Source: Fratercula arctica
Lineage: Eukaryota > Chordata > Aves > Charadriiformes > Alcidae
NCBI GenBank assembly: GCA_947846985.1
Contig: CANTUZ010000002.1
Coordinates: forward strand, 154,313,889 to 154,377,888
Reading direction: 5' to 3'
DNA length: 64,000 nt
Part shown: positions 1 through 10,690 of the stretch, piece by piece
How positions within the stretch are numbered: the first letter of the stretch is position 1
How the letters are laid out: every line of letters begins with the position of its first letter
The notes under the pieces: model-generated
Database searches by the model: none
What the model saw: the letters and a program-made list of their open reading frames with translations, nothing else
What the model was told of the DNA's origin: nothing
Position numbers and translations under genes: made by a program

Positions 1-684
1 AGCAGACCTCAGTACATCTGAAGTGTATTTTAAACAGCATCAGCTTTGTGTGATGGCTTTAGGGGAAAACCTTGCAACTGATGGGAAGCCAACAGAGGAA
101 TATTTGACACTTCAATCAAAGGAAAGTGACAGGCTCAAAGTCTGCCCTGACATCTCACCCTGGCATGTGTCATCCTCTAGCCACTGGGCCAGTCATGAGA
201 ACCACGTTGTCACTTCTGCTCCCTCTCCTTACAGTCTCTCCAGGGTGTTGCTGAGCTGCTAACAACGTGGTGTGGAAATGCTTGTTACCTACCATGAGTC
301 ACCGTGGAAGAGGCCTTGTGAACTTCAGGATAGTCATTGCAATGAATGAGCGCATTGAGAGGGTGTTGTGAGGTTTCATCTTGGCTGATCGTTCCAGTGT
401 GTTTTCACCAAGGGCAAGGTGACCAGACCCTCTGCTCTCAGTTTCCCATTTCCTCCTGGAGGAGCTGAGTTTGCCAAACGAGACATTGTGGCATCAGGCT
501 CTGATGGAAACAACCAGATGTGAATGGGAGGGAAGCATCAATCTCTGCAGTGCCTCTGTCTTGGTAGTGACAATGAACAGGGAAAACTTCAGCTTCTAGG
601 ATGGTGGGCGCTGTGTTGGAGAGGGATGTTTGGTGGCTTTGTTTGCCTGGCAGTTTGAGGTTTCTGGGTCCTTCTGGGCTGTGA
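1..684. other. Unassigned non-coding sequence
   Basis: No recognisable exon, RNA gene or repeat is visible. The longest open frame is 79 codons and has no familiar domain. Base composition is mixed, without simple repeats. This is probably intergenic or intronic. Confidence 0.5.
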
Positions 685-727
685 TCCTATGAAGAAAGGC
701 TGAGAGAGCTGGAGTTGTTCAACCTGG
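685..727 (+). mobile_element. Short CR1 ORF2 fragment
   Basis: About 43 bp match the CR1 stretch that encodes 'YE-RLRELxLFxL', as seen in the better copies at 3770-3815 and 20055-20100. The shared phrase is 'aggctgagagagctgg' followed by 'ttgttcaacctgg'. The match ends abruptly on both sides and the reading frame is not kept open. It is an old, heavily truncated remnant of a non-LTR retrotransposon and carries no coding capacity. A chance match is unlikely over this length but not excluded. Confidence 0.55.
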
Positions 728-3439
728 CCCATCATGCCTAGGTTGAGGGGCTGCAAAAGGAGAAGGAAACTAAAGCTGGGCACAGAATCCAACCTCTTGT
801 TTTCCTGGGTTGGCTGCTGCCTCTGGAGGTCCACGGGCCATGTGAGCACGAGAAACTTGGGCTGATGGGCTCTTGGTGAGTGGTCTTGTGCCTGGTGCAT
901 GGGGATGGTTGTGCCAGTGAGCTCTGGCCACGTCCCTTTCCGGATTCCAGCACCCTCTCTCCCTTTTAGATAATCTCTGGTGCAGGTGTACTGGGGCTGG
1001 CTCTGCCATCTGCATGGGTTACGGTGGCAGCAGAGTTCCCCCCTGCAAGGGGAATTTTCCCTGGCTGCGGCATAGGCTGAGCAGTTAGCTGATAAAGCCC
1101 AGCCCTGGTATCACAATAGATCTATAGATGTATCATGAACAAGGAGAAGGGGAAGCACCTGGAGACACATCTGCATCGGACCGTGTCGCACCACTGTCCC
1201 AAGTGGGCAGCAGCCCCAGCCAGCAGGTCCACACAGTGCCAGAGTTCTGCCTGCATGGAGTCACCAGCCTGGCTGCCTGTCCCAGGCTCTGCAGGCGATG
1301 TCCACCTGGGCAGGAGTCTGGTCCTTGCGTGGTTGTGTCTTAAAGCCTTGATCGCTGCCTGATTTTTGCCCCCCCGAGCTTTCCCCAGCTTCACCTTTTA
1401 CTTTGCATTTGGAGATGCAGCCTGAAAACAGCCGAGCTAAACCCTCTGCCCTAACGGTTGCTCATCTGAAAGTGTGGAGCCAGCTCGCAGCAGCTGCTAA
1501 AATAGCAGAACTGAAGTGGGGAATGAAAAGTGAGACAGTGATTAAGACCCGATTTCCTGTGGCAGCCCCGCAGGGCTCCCACCGGTGATGGAGACGTTGG
1601 TGGCATCGACAGCAGCGGTGTGAAACGCCCCAGCCACGGGCCTCGGGCTGGCTGAATCACTCACAGACTGCCCTGTGCTGCTTAGTTATCTGAGTACTTT
1701 GAAGATGTGCTGGACTGGGCTCGGGGAGACAATGAGGATCCCATTTTAGGAAGGTGGGAAGAGTAGGGAGCCCATGTGGGGTGGTCTTGGCTGAGTTGGG
1801 GTTGGAAGCAGCCGTGGTGAGACCCAGGCCAGCCCTGGGGCAGGCTGTTGATTGTTGCTTTGTGCTATCTAGAAGAGCTGAAAGAGTGCACAGGATTTAG
1901 GAACACTAGGGACGTTGGTCCTCTGGATTTTCCTCCCATCTCTGCCAATAAATTGCTTTAGACCCACCACCTAGGACTGGGCAAGAGGAAAACGTGAGGG
2001 AGCGAAATTGCTGCTGAAGGGATGGTGAAGCTCCCTAGCTGGTGCTGTTTGCTCCGAGGGCATGCAGGATGTTCACCCATTCCGCTGTTTGACCCCTCAT
2101 GTACCTAGATGTCATAAAAGAACAAATGCATGCGAATTAGTTTATTCTTTTTGGCTTGCTTGCACCAGAGGTTCATGCAAGGAGAAAACAGCTGAGTGCA
2201 AAGGAGATGCTGAGCTGATGGCTGTTCCTCTGGACAGTATTTCACACGCACTCACTAACATGCAGTGCGTGTTTGTTAGTGCCAGAGGCAGCTTCTGGTT
2301 TCTTTCTCACCTTGGAAGTGCAAATTGATGCCCTCCTGTGTGTGCTCCAAAAGCTCCTAGCTCCGTGCTGTAGAGGTTTGACCCTGATGTGTTTCAACAG
2401 TCCAGATCACATCATTGTAAACTGTATCCTTTCTGATAGCTAATGGAGCAATGATGTGCAATGCAGAGATGGGACTTCCTGCACTACCTCATCCTTTGGA
2501 AAAAGCCAATTGCAAAACCCACTGCAAAGAGACCAGAACCCCATCAGCCATGGCATTTGTTCTGTGCTTAGTGGTGAACCATCTGATGTCTCAGCAGAAG
2601 AGTGGCTGAACAAGCCAAGCCCCTTGCTGCCAGAGGTGGTGGCAAGTACAGGGAAGGAGGAGAATGGAGAGAAGGTTGTTGTCTGGGTGCAGAGCACCTG
2701 GAATCAGCTCATTCTCCATTCTTGCAATAGGAGCCATAGCTCCTTCCCCTCTCTGTGGACCATCATGGTTGTAGCTGTGTGGCTTGATGGAGGCAGCACT
2801 TGACCCAGTGTGCCAGGGCCTCGTAGTAGGAAACTGGTGTCTCTGCTGTGGTCCCACCACGGGCACGTGGCCCAGCAAGGAGGACCCTGGGCATGTCCCC
2901 TACTGGGTCATCTCACAAGCAGCTGCCACAAACACCAGAAGATGGTTATTGCAGCCCTTTGGCAGGGTAAGGAGAAGCAGGCAAGGCAAAATCTGCAAGC
3001 CCACGTCCATAATTGCAGTCTCCCCCCAGATTTGGACCGCCTCAGTGGGTGCAGGAAAGATGTCCGTCTCTTGTGACAACGCTTGTGTGAACTTTTGTAC
3101 CCCTCGACAAACCACCTCCTATTTCTTTTTGAGTTTGAAAGTCACAGCAGCTCCCATCAACCCTGGTGCTAAACCCACCAGATTCTCTCACTACCCTTTG
3201 CTGTGCAAAGGACAGTTGCCATTTAATTGTCAGCGTGAGGGACCGCTGCTTGAAACTCAGTGCCATGTGGCATTTGATCTTCTTGGGCTCTCCCAGCTCC
3301 TGGGATCACCAGCATCTCCTCCCAACCTGCCTCTTCCTCTGCGTTGATGCAGCACCCAGCGCCACCAGCACGGCTGAGACAGGCTTTCGTAGTACGGAGG
3401 GCACATAGATGCCCTGCTCATATCTGATCAGTATTAAGG
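728..3439. other. GC-rich non-coding sequence with chance open frames
   Basis: This 2.7-kb stretch shows no recognisable gene. Open frames overlap on both strands, as expected for GC-rich DNA where stop codons are rare. The longest is 187 codons at 2784-3347 (+) and has no domain I recognise. No simple repeat longer than about 15 bp and no CR1 motif was seen. Confidence 0.5.
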
Positions 3440-3469
3440 AAATGTAAATAAAAATGTAATGTAATGTAA
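3440..3469 (+). repeat. AATGT-rich simple sequence at CR1 junction
   Basis: A short run of imperfect AATGT/AAATGTA units lies immediately upstream of the 5'-truncated end of the CR1 copy at 3470. It contains three consecutive near-copies of 'aatgt'. It may predate the insertion or be filler from target-primed reverse transcription. The sequence alone does not decide between these. Confidence 0.6.
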
Positions 3470-4090
3470 GAGTGGCTTGAGAGCAGCCCTGAGGAGAAGG
3501 ACTTGGGGGTGCTGGTGGACGAGAAGCTCAACATGAGGAGGCAATGCACACTTGCAGCCCAGAAAGCCAGCTGCATCCTGGACTGCATCAAAAGAAGCGT
3601 GGCCAGCAGGTCGAGGGAGCTGATTCTGCCCCTCTCCTCTGCTCTGGTGAGACCCCACCTGCAGTACTGCATCCAGCTCTGGAGTCCTCAACACAAGAAG
3701 GACATGGACCTGTTGGAATGGGTCCAGCGCAGGGCCACAAAGATGATCAGAGGGCTGGAGCACCTCTGCTATGAGGACAGGCTGAGAGAGTTGGGGTTGT
3801 TCAGTCTGGAGAAGAGAAGGCTCCGAGGAGATCTTATAGCAGCCTTACAGTACCTAAAGGGGGCCTACAGGAAGGATGGGGAGGGACTCTTTATCAGGGA
3901 GTGTAATGATAGGACACGAGGTAACGGCCTCAGACTGAAAGAGGGGAGATTTAGACTGGATATCAGGAAGAAATTCTTTACTGTGAGGGTGGTGAAACAC
4001 TGGCACAGATTGCCCAGAGAAGTTGTGGCTGCCCCATCCCTGGAGGTGTTCAAGGCCAGGCTGGATGGGGCTTTGAGCAGCCTGGTCTAG
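3470..4090 (+). pseudogene. CR1 ORF2 C-terminal remnant, frame intact
   Basis: The frame is open from the 5' truncation to a TAG stop, about 206 codons. The first internal methionine is at 3503, giving 195 residues. It covers the part of the CR1 ORF2 protein downstream of the reverse-transcriptase catalytic core, recognised by '[11 protein letters not shown]', '[11 protein letters not shown]', '[14 protein letters not shown]' and the terminal 'LDGALSSLV'. ORF2 normally carries an endonuclease and then a reverse transcriptase. Both catalytic parts are missing, so this cannot support retrotransposition. No frameshift or nonsense codon is visible. There is no promoter or start codon context that would make it a host gene. 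Confidence 0.9.
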
Positions 4091-4184
4091 TGGGAGATGT
4101 CCCTGCCCATGGCAGGGGGTTGGAACCGGGTGATCTTTAAGGTCCCTTCCGACCCGAACCATTCTGTGATTCTGTGATTCTGTA
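3470..4184 (+). mobile_element. CR1 LINE, 5'-truncated, well preserved
   Basis: This is the 3' end of a chicken-repeat-1 (CR1) non-LTR retrotransposon. It starts inside ORF2, runs through the stop at 4088-4090, and then through a short 3' UTR holding the 'aaggtcccttccgaccc' block. It ends in three 8-bp units, attctgtg, attctgtg and attctgta, at 4161-4184. CR1 has no poly(A) tail, and these octamers are its usual 3' end. Severe 5' truncation is normal for the family. The tail keeps an unbroken reading frame for over 200 codons, so it is likely one of the younger copies here. The variant 'ccatccctggaggtgttc' separates it from the copies at 13815 and 20026. Confidence 0.95.
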
Positions 4185-4519
4185 AATGCATTTTTCGCAG
4201 AGCAGGTCAGTGGCGGTGTCGGGGAACGTGTGCTGATTCACGGCAGCTGAGGTAGTTGCACTGAAATGATACCCCATGCTCCCGTTTCTTTCCTCTGATC
4301 CAGGAGCATTTCTCTACTGTTGTGCAGCCTGGGGCGTGCCTGGCCATGTGCGAAAGGCAAGGAAGGGGACAGAGGGGAGAGGTGGCCCAAAGCCTGGCAG
4401 AGCATCGCACATCATCACTACTGTGTGAGGAAGGGGCGCTTGCTGACAGAGGAGTGACTTTGTGCTCAAGAAGAGACTTCTGTAACATCCGTCGCCATAG
4501 GGGAGAGGAATATTTTACA
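4185..4519. other. Unassigned non-coding sequence
   Basis: Between the CR1 terminus and an older repeat tail nothing is recognisable. Two short overlapping frames (68 and 93 codons) on opposite strands have no familiar features. Confidence 0.45.
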
Positions 4520-4572
4520 CTCTCCTAGCGCCTTTCATCCCAGAGGAGTTCAAAGTGCTTTTTAGACTACTT
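4520..4572 (-). repeat. Ancient LINE/SINE tail fragment (MIR/L3-like)
   Basis: Read on the minus strand, this short block contains 'gatgaaaggcgcta' preceded by an 'aaagcactttga' element. That arrangement resembles the 3' tail of very old amniote retroposons related to L3/CR1 or MIR-type SINEs. The same tail occurs in the opposite orientation at 24484-24525 and, more decayed, at 34135-34170. The family name is inferred from remembered tail motifs and should be confirmed against a repeat library. Confidence 0.45.
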
Positions 4573-6005
4573 CCCGAGTGCTGAGAAAGGGATGAGCAGG
4601 AGGTTTTGCACGGAATGCCCTTCGCTGCCAGGAGAGCAGCACCTCACCGCTGCAGCTGCGGCGCCGGGAGCCCCAGCTCTTCAAACGCTCCCCCACTTCT
4701 GCTGGGGAGCAGAGCAACACCACAGCAGGGCGTCATTTCAGGGGTCTGGAGAAAGAGCTGCCCAGGATTGTTGTGAGTATTTTAGGAATTATTTTGAGGG
4801 AGGGTGAGTTAAAGGAGAGGAAACAGCGCAGATATGGGAAGGTAAACAACTTATTTCTGAACAGAGAGGCCTTGAGGTGATAGCAGGGAGCAGATTGCAG
4901 ATGAATTTGCTGTGCAAAGTGCGGCCATCCAGATAGAACACTCTTCTCTCTTTGCCAGAGAGGTCTTCCATGTCAAGCTAAGGAGGAAGCAACACTTGGT
5001 TGGAGGGAACAACACAGCCTTGGTCTGGTGGCATCTGGCATATTCCCTAGTCTTGTCCCCCGGACCAGCAAGGCTATAGAAGACCTGAAGGATATGGAAA
5101 AGACAGTGTTTGGTCCAAGGATGAGAGCTGTGTTCTTCTGAGACGATCCAAGTGCCTTTAACTAAACTCCACAGCCAGGAATCACAATTTTGCTGGCATC
5201 TGTGAGTCACAGCACAGAAAGGCAGCAGGCTGTGCCACCTTCCTGCCTTCCAGGCAGTGGTCTTGGGGTGGGGAGGACGCCACAGAAGTTAAAGAGCTGG
5301 TGGAAGAGGCAGGAGGGGTTGGACAGGGAGGTCCTGGTGTCCACGTCCGGCTGCAGAAGAGAGCAGGGGTATGCAGCTCATTGGCTACAGCCCCGTGGCA
5401 CCAAGGATGGCCATCAAACGGCAGCTTCCCATCCTGTGGTGCTTTGCAGCAAGAGCACCATGGACGTCCGCTAGCATGTCTTGGATGGCTTCTCCAGCAT
5501 GAGCCCATGTTCATGGCCACGTCCACCAAGCAGCACTGGTGTGGCTGGGGTGAGCCATCTCCAGTGGCCTCCCCACTGCTTTCTGGCTTTGCTCAGCTTG
5601 ATGGTGGAAGAAAGTGGTCACACCTTGCATCTTGTCCAGCCCAGTCCAGGTGCTGCAGGCCATGCTTTGATGTGCCTTCCCTTTGCCAGCCGTACCAGCT
5701 TGGATTGCTTGCCAAGTGCAATGAGTGTCAGCAGCAGAGCTGAAGGATCAGCGGCATGTGTTGGACTTTGTTTGCAAAGCCTGCGAGAAGACAAAAAAGG
5801 TCATTTTGTTTAGGGGCAGGAGGAGGAAAGGGGCAAAAAGAGTGATGCCATGTGGGTTTGTCACATTCCCTTGAGGAAAGTAAAGCATCTCTGCGATGAT
5901 GGGAGAGCAGTGGGGACATAGCCAAGAGACGGAAACCGGCTCACCCCTTAGCAACCCTCTCTTGCGTCTCCTTTCATGTGTCTCTTCAACACCAACAGCA
6001 GGGAA
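4573..6005. other. Unassigned GC-rich sequence
   Basis: No gene or repeat is recognised. Frames of 110-147 codons overlap one another on the + strand near 5300-5813, and none resembles a known protein or shows a consistent coding frame. No strong splice-site pairing was seen. Confidence 0.45.
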
Positions 6006-6040
6006 TAAAAAGGGAAAAGGAAAAGAAAAAAAAAAAAAAA
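6006..6040 (+). repeat. A-rich simple repeat
   Basis: A purine-only tract of A runs separated by G, ending in an uninterrupted run of about 15 A. No polyadenylation signal followed by gene-like sequence precedes it, so I do not read it as a retrocopy tail. Confidence 0.85.
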
Positions 6041-6104
6041 GCAGCGAGATGGGTTTTGAACGGATGCCAAGGTTGATTTAATTAGATGTATTGAATTTGT
6101 TAAT

Positions 6105-6310
6105 TTCTGAACGACGCGGCTGCCGCACAGCACAGATGATGGGCTGCGAGCGGCGACGGCAGCGCTGCACCAACCTGCCAAAAGGTTCAGCAAAGCAGAA
6201 GGATTGACCTACTTCCATCGGCACTGCGGGGAGCACGGGCAAACGCCCTCCGCTCGCTGCTGTCGCACTCCCCGGAGGGCTGCGCCTCCCTCCGTGCAGG
6301 GGACAGGTCT
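6105..6310. promoter_or_regulatory. Small CpG-dense patch
   Basis: By eye I count about 19 CpG dinucleotides in roughly 190 bp (6111-6300) in strongly GC-rich sequence. That is close to the number expected from base composition alone, whereas the surrounding DNA is clearly CpG-poor. Such patches mark unmethylated promoters or enhancers in birds. No TATA box, initiator or exon could be tied to it. The patch directly follows the A-rich tract and an AT-rich stretch. A regulatory role is inference only. Confidence 0.4.
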
Positions 6311-7529
6311 CCTCCTGGGCTGGGGGGCTGCCGGGGAGCCCTCCATCACCTGTGGACTCCAGCACAAGCCCAGGGCTGGGTAAATGTCTGCGTGCCCGTG
6401 GGAGGCAGCTCGCTCAGAGCAAGGGCTCGTGCTTTGTGTGCTGACTGCTGCCTTCTGACTGACGCTGATTTTCTGCTTCTCCCACCTATTGCACCCTGAA
6501 AAAAAATACCCCGGTATTCTCTGGTAATGGGCCTAAATGCTGCTGCAGCTGATAAGGGTGATAAAATCACCCGTGCACACTCCCATGGCAACCTACAGCA
6601 ATTGCTCTTCGCTCTTGCTGTGTCTCTGCTCTTTGGCTTGAGCGCAGATGCGCTGTTTTGGCTGAGACTTGCCTGGGAATTAGACAAATCTGGAAGATTT
6701 GGCTTTGTTTACGAGCTCTAAACCATGGATGTGGAGCCACTGGGCAGCTCCTGGCCTTGCTGGCCACCTGTCGGAGCAGGGCATGCTTCCCCTTGGACCT
6801 TTCTGAGAGCCCTGGCAGTGCAGGTTGCATCTCGAAAGAGTTGTCAGCACCAGGGATGGGGCTTCTGAAAAATAAATTTGTTTCCGAGTGAATTTCATAA
6901 CGGTTATCACGAGGAACCGCTGGGTGTCTGCTCCCAGCCCCACCAATCGTGCACGCATGTGCATAGATCCTGCTGAGCGCCAGCGTCCTGCTCACAGACA
7001 GTGACCACAGGATCCCTGTGAGGTCAGTGTGGTGCCTCATGTCCAGGTAACCTCCCAGCTGGAGAAGTTCAGCAACTGAGTTGCATCCCGATGTTCTTCC
7101 TCCGGTACCAGCCGCAAGCCGAACTTCTGTTTGTTTGGCAGTCCTCTCCATCGCTCATAAGTGTCAATGCAAAAACTGTCCTGTGGAATTGGAAGTGTCT
7201 GTCAAGTGGTGAAGAGAAAAGCTTGATCTCCTGAGCCACCGGCCTGGCAGTGGTGCTCTTGTGGTAGGGAATGTTGGCCAAGACCTTCAAAGCTAGAAGA
7301 GACCGACAGAGACATCTGCAAAATACTCAAGTGTAGAAGTGCTGTGTGAAACCATCGTGTAGGTTGTGTTGAAGATCTCCATGTGGCTGAATGAGATGGT
7401 GACATGGGAGGGAAGCTTTGACACACCAGCAGTCTCTCCTTATTATTATCAGTGTTAACCCCAGGTTGGTAACGCCAGGCCTACCGCACAGATCCTAGTG
7501 GTAGTCACCCAGCGTGGTGGGGAACTTGC
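6311..7529. other. Unassigned sequence beside CpG patch
   Basis: No recognised gene. A 194-codon frame lies on the minus strand at 6567-7151, one of the three longest frames outside CR1. Its translation has no recognisable domain, signal peptide or transmembrane segment, and it overlaps other frames. I treat it as chance but list it as a finding because of its length. Confidence 0.4.
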
Positions 7530-7625
7530 TTTTTCACTGGGGAAATGAGGCAAAGCAGTGTTGGGGAAATTGTCTGAGGTCATGCAGAGGAGACGACCAG
7601 GACATTGTTTCCCGCCACCAAAGCT
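7530..7625 (+). repeat. Ancient MIR-like SINE fragment
   Basis: The block reads 'actggggaaatgaggcaaag', then 'ggggaaattgtctgaggtca' and 'tgcagagga'. It aligns by eye to the familiar MIR-like arrangement of a 'gggaaactgaggca' box, a 'agtgacttgcccaaggtcac' box and a following 'cagcaagt' segment. The copy is heavily diverged with small indels. It could belong to MIR, a CORE-type SINE or the related L3 tail. No coding capacity. Confidence 0.5.
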
Positions 7626-10332
7626 CTGGCCTTTTCCTCTTCCTGCTTGAGTGCGGTTTCTTCTCCTGACCCCACAGCATCCCTCAGCCAGAGCAGAGAA
7701 GGGTCACTTGAGTGAGGAGATGAAAGAAGAAATGTTATTTCACTGAGCAACGTCAGAAAATTGTATGGGAAGAAGAAACAGAGGACAGACGGAAGGAACC
7801 CAGCTAGCTGTCTGCTTCTGCGGAGAAGACATCTCTTCATAGCATTGAGACTGCTTTCAGGATTCATGATTCAGCTTTCAAGTTGGTTGTTGATAGGATG
7901 TTTTCGTTTTGACTTCATTTGTTGACAAGGTGGTAAGAGCCCTGCGAGGACGCCTATCTCTCCATCAGGTATGACTAATCGTGTTGGGACAGCCGCGTGC
8001 TCGATAACTCTTCTGTTTTTCTCTAGAACAGCTCCATTACAGACCGCCTGGTAGCTGAGCCCCGGCGAGTGTTTTTGTGGGAGTTTTGCTGACTGTGCAG
8101 CCCAGAAAACCTGTGAGTGAGCAAACATGGAAAGTGTTGAATATTCAGCTCAAAACCAAGAAGCGGACTTGTTTCGCTGCTTGTCTGAACCGAGCTTTTA
8201 ACCGTATGCCGTCAGTGCTTTTCAGGAAAGTCATCGCGTCTGAGACGTGTCATCTGGTGATGAAGTGCTCCGATTTAGGGACAGCCACCAGGAGCTCTGC
8301 GAAGGCCAGAGCTTGCGGCTCGGCACTGGTGCCTTTGCAGTTCAGTGTTGGGCTTCGCTTTCCCCGTCTCCTCCTTGGAGAGCAAAAGTTGGCCCATGCG
8401 AAATAGATGCATTTTTAAACAAGAGCCAACAGCGTGATTTCTCTTAGTCTTGCACTCAAGAAAACAATCTCTCCAAAAAAGCCAGCGCATGGCAGAAGCT
8501 GGTAAACACGTTCTCTAGATGTTTGCTGCTGTGGGATCCGCAGGAACCCAGGGCTTTTGGTGCAACCTGAGGGCTGAATTTAAATTTTTTGTAGTGGTTG
8601 GTTGCCCCATGGTCCTCAGAGTAATAGTTGCATTTATGCATGAAAGCCATGCTTACGTCCCTGAAGAAGTGTGTTGGCACAGATGAGCCTCTGACCTCAA
8701 TATATCAGCTCAGTGGTCAACAGCCTTGTGCAGAAAGGGCTTCGGTGTGCAACTCTTCCCCTTGGCAGAGTGTAATCTGAGTTTAATCTTTATGTGGGTT
8801 ACAACAGAAAGCTCTAAACAAGAGGCTATGCAGGTTTAAAGCTGTGCTTGCCTTTGATGGAAATCATTGATTACTCCTCAAGAAGATTTGTAGTTGTCTG
8901 AAAGCGGCACTAAAGGCATACGAATGGGCAGCCTGTCCAACATACCAAGGTAGCAGGGATCTTCTTGACCCTTCTGCTGCTGCTTTTCCCCAGGGAGGGA
9001 AGGCAGGTTTCCTGCCTGCAGCAGGACACCCCTCTGGTTTAGGAGCTGAAGACTACTTCCATCACGATGCCAGCACAGGGCTGTAGTTTCTAGTAGGGTG
9101 TTAGAGGAATTAGTCAGTAGTAGTCAGAAGGGTGATGCACGAGGAGGTGGTCAGTCAGTGTGGACCTTCTGAGGGCACTGAGTTCTCATGGTAAACTCAC
9201 CAAAGGATTATTTCAGTTTTTTTCTCTCCTTGCTACGTTGTCTTTGTTGTTTGTTTTTGGAGGACGGGAAACCTAAGGGGCTCTGGGCACCTGAACAGAG
9301 GGACAGAGCTCGGGATGTGAACTTGGCATCTGAGGACACCAAGGAGGAGAGTGCAGTCCTGAGAGTGTGAGAAAGCTCTGGACTCTGAGATAGGATATGT
9401 GGCATCATGGCCTTCTGACCATGATCTGCCTAGGCTGAACTCACCACAGATGACGCATCCCTTGCAGAGGCTATTCCATGTGTCTGCAGTTCTTTAATAG
9501 AATAAGGATGTTATCCCATGGACAGGAACGACCTGTCGGCATTGAGGGCCGTTCCCCTCGCTCCTGTTGGATGCACCGCGGCGGGAAGAGGAGGTGTGCT
9601 GGCTGCCAGCTCGGCTCTAAAAATGATGGCTGTGCAAAGTCCGTCCTTGTCTGGACTCCAAGGGGCTGCTACGCACAAGGCCTTCACACAGTTTCCTTAA
9701 CAGGCTCCTTTTCACTTTTTCCAGGGACTTGCACTGTGCTTCGTTTCAGAGGGATCCAGTGAATTAACATACTGTTGCTGCTGCCTGGGTAATTGCATGC
9801 CCGGGGTCTGCTCTGCTCCGACAGAGTCTTCCCGGCTTCCCAGACAGAAAGCATCCTTCTCCTCCAGCAAACAAGGCTGCAAAGTATTGCCTGAGACCTT
9901 GTTCAAAGCATGGAGGAATGGGAGGGTGAAAAGAGGAGGGGAAGGTTTCTGAAGACATAACTGGCCTCAAGACCTCACTTATCAATGAGGAGGAGGAGGT
10001 GGGGTTTTTAATCTTTATTTCTGTACCAAGGTACTAATTTTGACTGAGGCTGAGGTTTGTCATGCTGATTTGTGCAGACCTCAGTATGGGGCCAGCCCAA
10101 GTCACTACAGGGGCTCAGAAACTGCTTGAAATTAGCCATCCTGGGTCACGCAGGAGTTTCAGCAGAAGTTGAAACTCAGTGATCCGATACCCTCTTCTGT
10201 ACTGAAAATAAAAACCTATGAATAGGTAGGTGTAAAAATGCTTACTGGTCTCACTTCCAAGTACAAAAAAACCCACATGTGGATAAACCCTTAGAGCCCT
10301 CTCAGGCCCTGTGAGAACAGACCACATCTCAA
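7626..10332. other. Unassigned non-coding sequence
   Basis: Nothing recognisable as an exon, RNA gene or transposon. The longest frame is 109 codons at 8077-8406 (+) without familiar features. Minor local repetition of 'agtcagtagtagtcag' type occurs around 9111-9160. A conserved-element search would be the informative test. Confidence 0.45.
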
Positions 10333-10366
10333 AAAATGTTGGTGAGTGTAAAATGTTGGTGAGTGT
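10333..10366 (+). repeat. Perfect 17-bp tandem duplication
   Basis: Two exact adjacent copies of a 17-bp unit, aaaatgttggtgagtgt, occupy 10333-10349 and 10350-10366. The absence of mismatches suggests a recent slippage or duplication event. No function is evident. Confidence 0.95.
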
Positions 10367-10611
10367 ATCTTCAAAGCTGGACCAGTTTAATAATGCAAAT
10401 GCAGGTTTTCATTTTTAAAAGATGTTACTTGGTCGGGACAGACTTCTGGTGCGGAGCTGGCATCCCTTAGGCTTTGGTCTCCAAAAAGAAATGTGGTTAT
10501 GCGCAGTGTCAGGAGGGCAGCTTTACCCCTTAGCATGGCTTGACTGTCAAGCAGGGGCGTGAAGAGGGCAGGGAGAATCAAGACTTTGGGATAGTGGGGA
10601 TAGTTCGGGAT

Positions 10612-10690
10612 AGTTGGTTTATGGCTCTGCCGCTGACCTCCTGGGTGACCTGGGGTGAGGAGATGAACCTCTCCTCTTCCACCTCCTCTG
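10612..10690 (+). repeat. Ancient MIR-like SINE fragment
   Basis: The sequence 'ctctgccgctgacctcctgg', followed by 'gtgacctggggtgaggagat' and 'gaacctctcctcttcc', follows the order of the MIR core: 'ggctctgccactgac', 'tgtgaccttgggcaagtca' and 'ttaacctctctgtgcctc'. The match runs about 75 bp with modest gaps. The remainder of the element is not recognisable on either side. Confidence 0.55.

Noticed and set aside
5300..5813. Overlapping 147- and 110-codon frames as a gene
   Set aside because: No domain, no start context, and two frames read the same GC-rich DNA, as expected by chance.
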